From Physcomitrium patens (lineage: Eukaryota; Streptophyta; Bryopsida; Funariales; Funariaceae), in NCBI RefSeq assembly GCF_000002425.4, contig NC_037264.1, positions 14,758,808-14,822,807 of the forward strand: a stretch of 64,000 nucleotides of DNA. The letters are read 5' to 3'. Below, in pieces: positions 60,475 to 64,000 of this stretch (within the stretch, counting starts at the first letter, position 1; every line of letters begins with the position of its first letter). Position numbers and translations under genes: made by a program. The notes under the pieces were generated by a model that was not told the origin of the DNA, made no database searches, and saw only the letters and a program-made list of their open reading frames with translations.

Positions 60475-62234
60475 AAAACTTATATTACATATTAGATACA
60501 AGTTTCTCAAGTTAGATATCTATTGAATAATCTTTAGAATGTCCATATATAGATCTTTACTTAAATAGTATATAGATGCAAAAATGAAATCTTCCTCACT
60601 CTTGTTAATGTTATATATATTATTTAACTAAAAGCTATGTAGTGATGTTATATTTTATAAAGTCATGCTTAAGAATACACTAGACACCTAGATATAGAAG
60701 ATAAATAGGAAATTATAACAACAAGGTCCTAATAATCCTAATAGAATTTTAAATAAATTCCAATTAAACCTTAAAAATCTTAATCAAAATTTAATCAAAT
60801 CCAAAAGAAGTTTTAAAGAAATTACAAAAAAAATATTAAAAAATCATAAGTTAATCTTAAAAAAATAATAAATAAATTTTTTTAAAATAATAAAAAAAAA
60901 CTATATAAATAATAATTAATTCTAAAAAATATTAAAAAAAAACTTAAATTAGTCCTAAATAATTCTAATCAAACTTTAATGTAATCTTAAATAAATTTTT
61001 AATAAATTCTAATAAAATTCTAATCAAATCCTAATAAATCCTAACTAAATCTTAATAAATTTTTAAAAAAATCTAATGAAATTCTAAAAAGTTCTATAAA
61101 AATCTTAATAAAATATTAATTAAATCTTAAAAAATCTTAATCAAATCCTAAATTTTTTTAATAAAATCATAAATAAATTCTAAGTATATTTTAACCAATT
61201 TTTTATAGTTTTTTTATAATCCTAATAGCTATTAATTGAATTGTTGATTTAAACTAAAATTTCATTCAAATCTCAATCTTTAAGCAAATAAAAAGCACAA
61301 AAGTTTTGGAGAAAATCAAATATACTAATTGAAAGAAAGAGCTTCTGAAGCTTTTACATATTGGCCATCTTCTTTTTTTAACTTAGATATTGATCTTTCA
61401 ACAGTGATTGCTCCTTGTTAAATCATTTAATTACACTTCAATTTGTCAAAACTATAGATACTTAAGTCTAAAATTCTCTCAATTTTTTTTGCTTTAATTA
61501 AATTATCAAATTTTTTAAGATCACAAAAGCCTTCAATAATCCTAAAATTCAAATATCTAAAGCCTTAATCCAATAAAACTTCTATAATCTTCAATTTAAC
61601 CATTTGATTGATTAAAATTTTTTTAAATATAATTTAAAAAAATATAATAATAAAGTTACAAAATTTTATCTATATATTTACTATAATATCCAAAAATTCT
61701 TCAAAAATACAAATCTTATTTTATTTCTCAAAATTCCAAACCTTTGAATTCAACTTTTATTGTAAAAAGCTCTTAAAAATTCAATATGCTTCTAAATTAC
61801 TTGAAGCTAATGCTAAAACAACTTTCTTCAAATTTTCTTTCAAATCTTCCTATTTAATTAGCGAAAAATTCCAAAATTACTAAAAATACTTGGTTTTGTG
61901 CTTGATGATTTGATATCAATTCTAGTTCACAATGAATCCTTTCCAAACATCAATTCTTGGTATCTTAAGTTAAGTTTTATTAAAAACTATTCAAATTATT
62001 TTTTAAAGATATCTATATTATTTATTTTATTAATTTAATTTTTTTGACTTAATTATGGTCTTTTAAAGTAAATAAAATTCTATTTTTTAAAAAAAGATTT
62101 TACTAACATTAAGTTTTTATTATTTTCTTATCTCTTATTACTATTTTGCTACAATATCTTTCAACTAGGCTCTTTTAGAATAGAGTCCGTATTTTTATCT
62201 TTCACCATATAGTCATATTACAACTTAACACCAA

Positions 62235-62490
62235 TGTTCTATAGGACCCCCAATATATGTACAACTTGTAGAATATGTATCTACTTGTAACACAATTTCT
62301 TCTATATGCAACATGTGGCCAATTTGTTGGCTAAATTTCTAACCTATCAATCACCTATAAATACATATGAAGTCAAATCCTAGTATATAAAGCTTTTAAG
62401 AAGCTTTTCTATAAGATATTATCAAATCTATATATTATTACTTACTACTTAATATTATTATGTAGGTAATTATATATATATATTTGTTAT
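62235..62490 (-). repeat. LTR relic of the gypsy family, minus orientation
   Basis: TTCTATAGGACCCCCAATAT, CAACATGTGGCCAATTTGTT and AAAGCTTTTAAGAAGCTTTT follow the order of the element A LTR. No intact ends. Confidence 0.65.
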
Positions 62491-63319
62491 AACCGGTCCT
62501 TATATAATTATTTAACACTACTAAGGTAACTTTTGATCATCCATGAGATGGCTAGTTTAGATTATTAAGATCATAGCTAAGATTATGAAAGAAAAAAATA
62601 TAAAGACTCAATACTTAATATCTATAAGATTGTAAATAAAGAAAAGTAAGGAGTAAGATTGCTCTCACTTCTAACATTTTTTACTTGTAGGTATATGCCC
62701 TAATAGAAGAAAAAAATTAATTTACTTTAAAAACATAAAGAACAAATAGCTAGAAAATTTATTTCAAAAGTTGTTATCTATAAAATTATCAAATGAAATA
62801 TTTAAATTGTCTCAACTTAGATAATGTTGTAATTGTAATAAAGATCTTCAGAAGAAACATGTTCTTCCTTATATACATGGCAAGATACAACATGTTTAGT
62901 ACTACAATTTTAGAAGAAACTTCTAATATATATAGGTATTATTAGAAATATGTATTATACCAAATGAAATATAAAATATATTATATGAAGATAGCTATAA
63001 AGGCTTTTATAATGATCAAATAATTACATCGTCTTCCTTTCTTAATATAAGATATTATTAATAATTAAAAGAATCTATCAATCACCTTTGTGCTAAATAA
63101 AGTCAAAATTTTTTGTTGATATTATTTCATGGATCTTTGACTTTGACAACTTATGAAGCAACAATATAGCTTTTTGTAGAATTTTTTGCCTTAAAAAAGA
63201 AATAATATAATAAATAATCATATTTAATAATATATTAAATAATATATTTAATAATAAAATTATATAATAGTAAATATAAATATATTAAATTATTAATATC
63301 TGCTTTGGAAACTTTTTAT

Positions 63320-63650
63320 ACTTCAAACATATTTATAAGTAATTGATAAGTTGATAATTTAGCTAAGAAATTAGCCACATGTTGCATATTTAACCACTTA
63401 TATTGTAAATATGCCATGTGGTGCATATATTAAAAACTTATTTTATAAATTAGACATATATCTTATAAGTTAGATACATATTATATAGCCTATAAAATAT
63501 TACCATATAATTCTTTAATAGATAGTATATATAGAGAGAAGCATAAGGCCTTCTTCACTCTTATCAATACTTTTCTTCTTTTCTTTCTTGATTCAAGACT
63601 TTCTAATTTTTTTATATTTGGTAATAATTATTTTAGTTTTGATTTTAATA
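63320..63650 (+). repeat. LTR relic of the gypsy family, plus orientation
   Basis: GCCACATGTTGCATATTTAA, then AGTATATATAGAGAGAAGC, GGCCTTCTTCACTCTTATCA and TTTGGTAATAATTATTTTAG: reverse complement order of the element A LTR, including TATA and the transcript-start segment. Confidence 0.65.
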
Positions 63651-64000
63651 AATATTTTAATTATCTATTTTTTTAATAAAATATTATATTATTATTTTTA
63701 GTATTTTAATAAAATTCATATCATTGATAATTATTGATTGAAAAACTCCAATAATAATAAGTGACCTCCAATGTTATTTAGAATTTGCTAAATACTATCA
63801 GATTTTATGAAGAAATTTTCTCACATTGCAACTCTATTTATATATTTAACTTGTAAAGACAAACTTAAGTAGAAGAAAAAAAATAAAGTAGCAATTGAAG
63901 CCTTAAAAATATATTTTAACTTATCACCAATTTTTTTATTAAAATAAAAATTTAAAGAAATATTTCAACAAAAATATATAGATTGGACTTTGCCTTTGAG

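Larger units (their letters stand above)
57337..64000. other. AT-rich region with LTR relics, no gene seen
   Basis: Extremely AT-rich. (AT)n tracts lie at about 58,483-58,517 and 60,441-60,470. Gypsy-family LTR relics are recognisable near 60,190-60,420 (plus), 60,590-60,660 (minus), 62,235-62,490 (minus) and 63,320-63,650 (plus). Stretches such as 60,720-61,180 are built of repeated TCCTAATAAA-like words. No gene-length coding frame exists. Confidence 0.6.

Noticed and set aside
1..64000. CRISPR arrays, tRNA or rRNA genes, bacterial-type operons
   Set aside because: None seen. All multi-copy repeats are LTR, microsatellite or short dispersed repeats, and the genes are spliced plant genes.

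Overview
This is a plant nuclear window with two alternating kinds of DNA. Moderate-GC islands carry intron-rich genes: about 1-13,340, 28,000-31,660 and 46,860-51,500. Very AT-rich belts between them are packed with LTR retrotransposons. Family content (plant-type CCD1, KAPA synthase, B3 proteins, LEA proteins with 11-residue repeats) and chromodomain Ty3/gypsy elements suggest a non-vascular land plant, most likely a moss. That assignment is inference.

Left island. (1) A minus-strand SYP61/syntaxin-6-type SNARE gene runs off the left edge (1..1568) and has an in-frame TAA in its third exon. (2) A minus-strand two-domain B3 protein (3488..4907) has a reading-frame change between its B3 domains. 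(3) A six-exon minus-strand DUF2993/LmeA-like protein (6383..8770) splices cleanly to 305 aa. (4) Divergent from it, an 11-exon plus-strand 8-amino-7-oxononanoate (KAPA) synthase of biotin synthesis (10055..13338) splices cleanly to 502 aa.

Transposon belt 1 (15.1-25.1 kb). Element A is a minus-strand gypsy element with two 559-bp LTRs and a 5-bp duplication; it has lost the RT catalytic segment. Element B is of the same family and is broken off inside RT.

Middle island. Two tandem LEA genes (28686..29470 and 30765..31651) share a 34-codon first exon. Belt 2 (33.2-44.7 kb) is an old gypsy element C with a younger relative, D, nested inside it; the target duplication joins C's flanks exactly.

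Right island. A 13-exon CCD1-type carotenoid cleavage dioxygenase with an N-terminal extension (47195..50990) keeps all four iron-ligand histidines, but carries a one-base shift in a G run and one apparent GC-AG intron. A decayed Ty1/copia element (51.5-56.8 kb) lies just downstream of it. From 56.9 kb to the end the sequence is AT-rich with LTR relics.

The most unusual signals are in the LTRs. The predicted transcript start of the gypsy family is complementary to the base positions right after the 5' LTR, which suggests Tf1-like self-priming. HSE-type inverted GAA/TTC repeats recur in the LTRs and culminate in a dense array at about 57,110-57,325.
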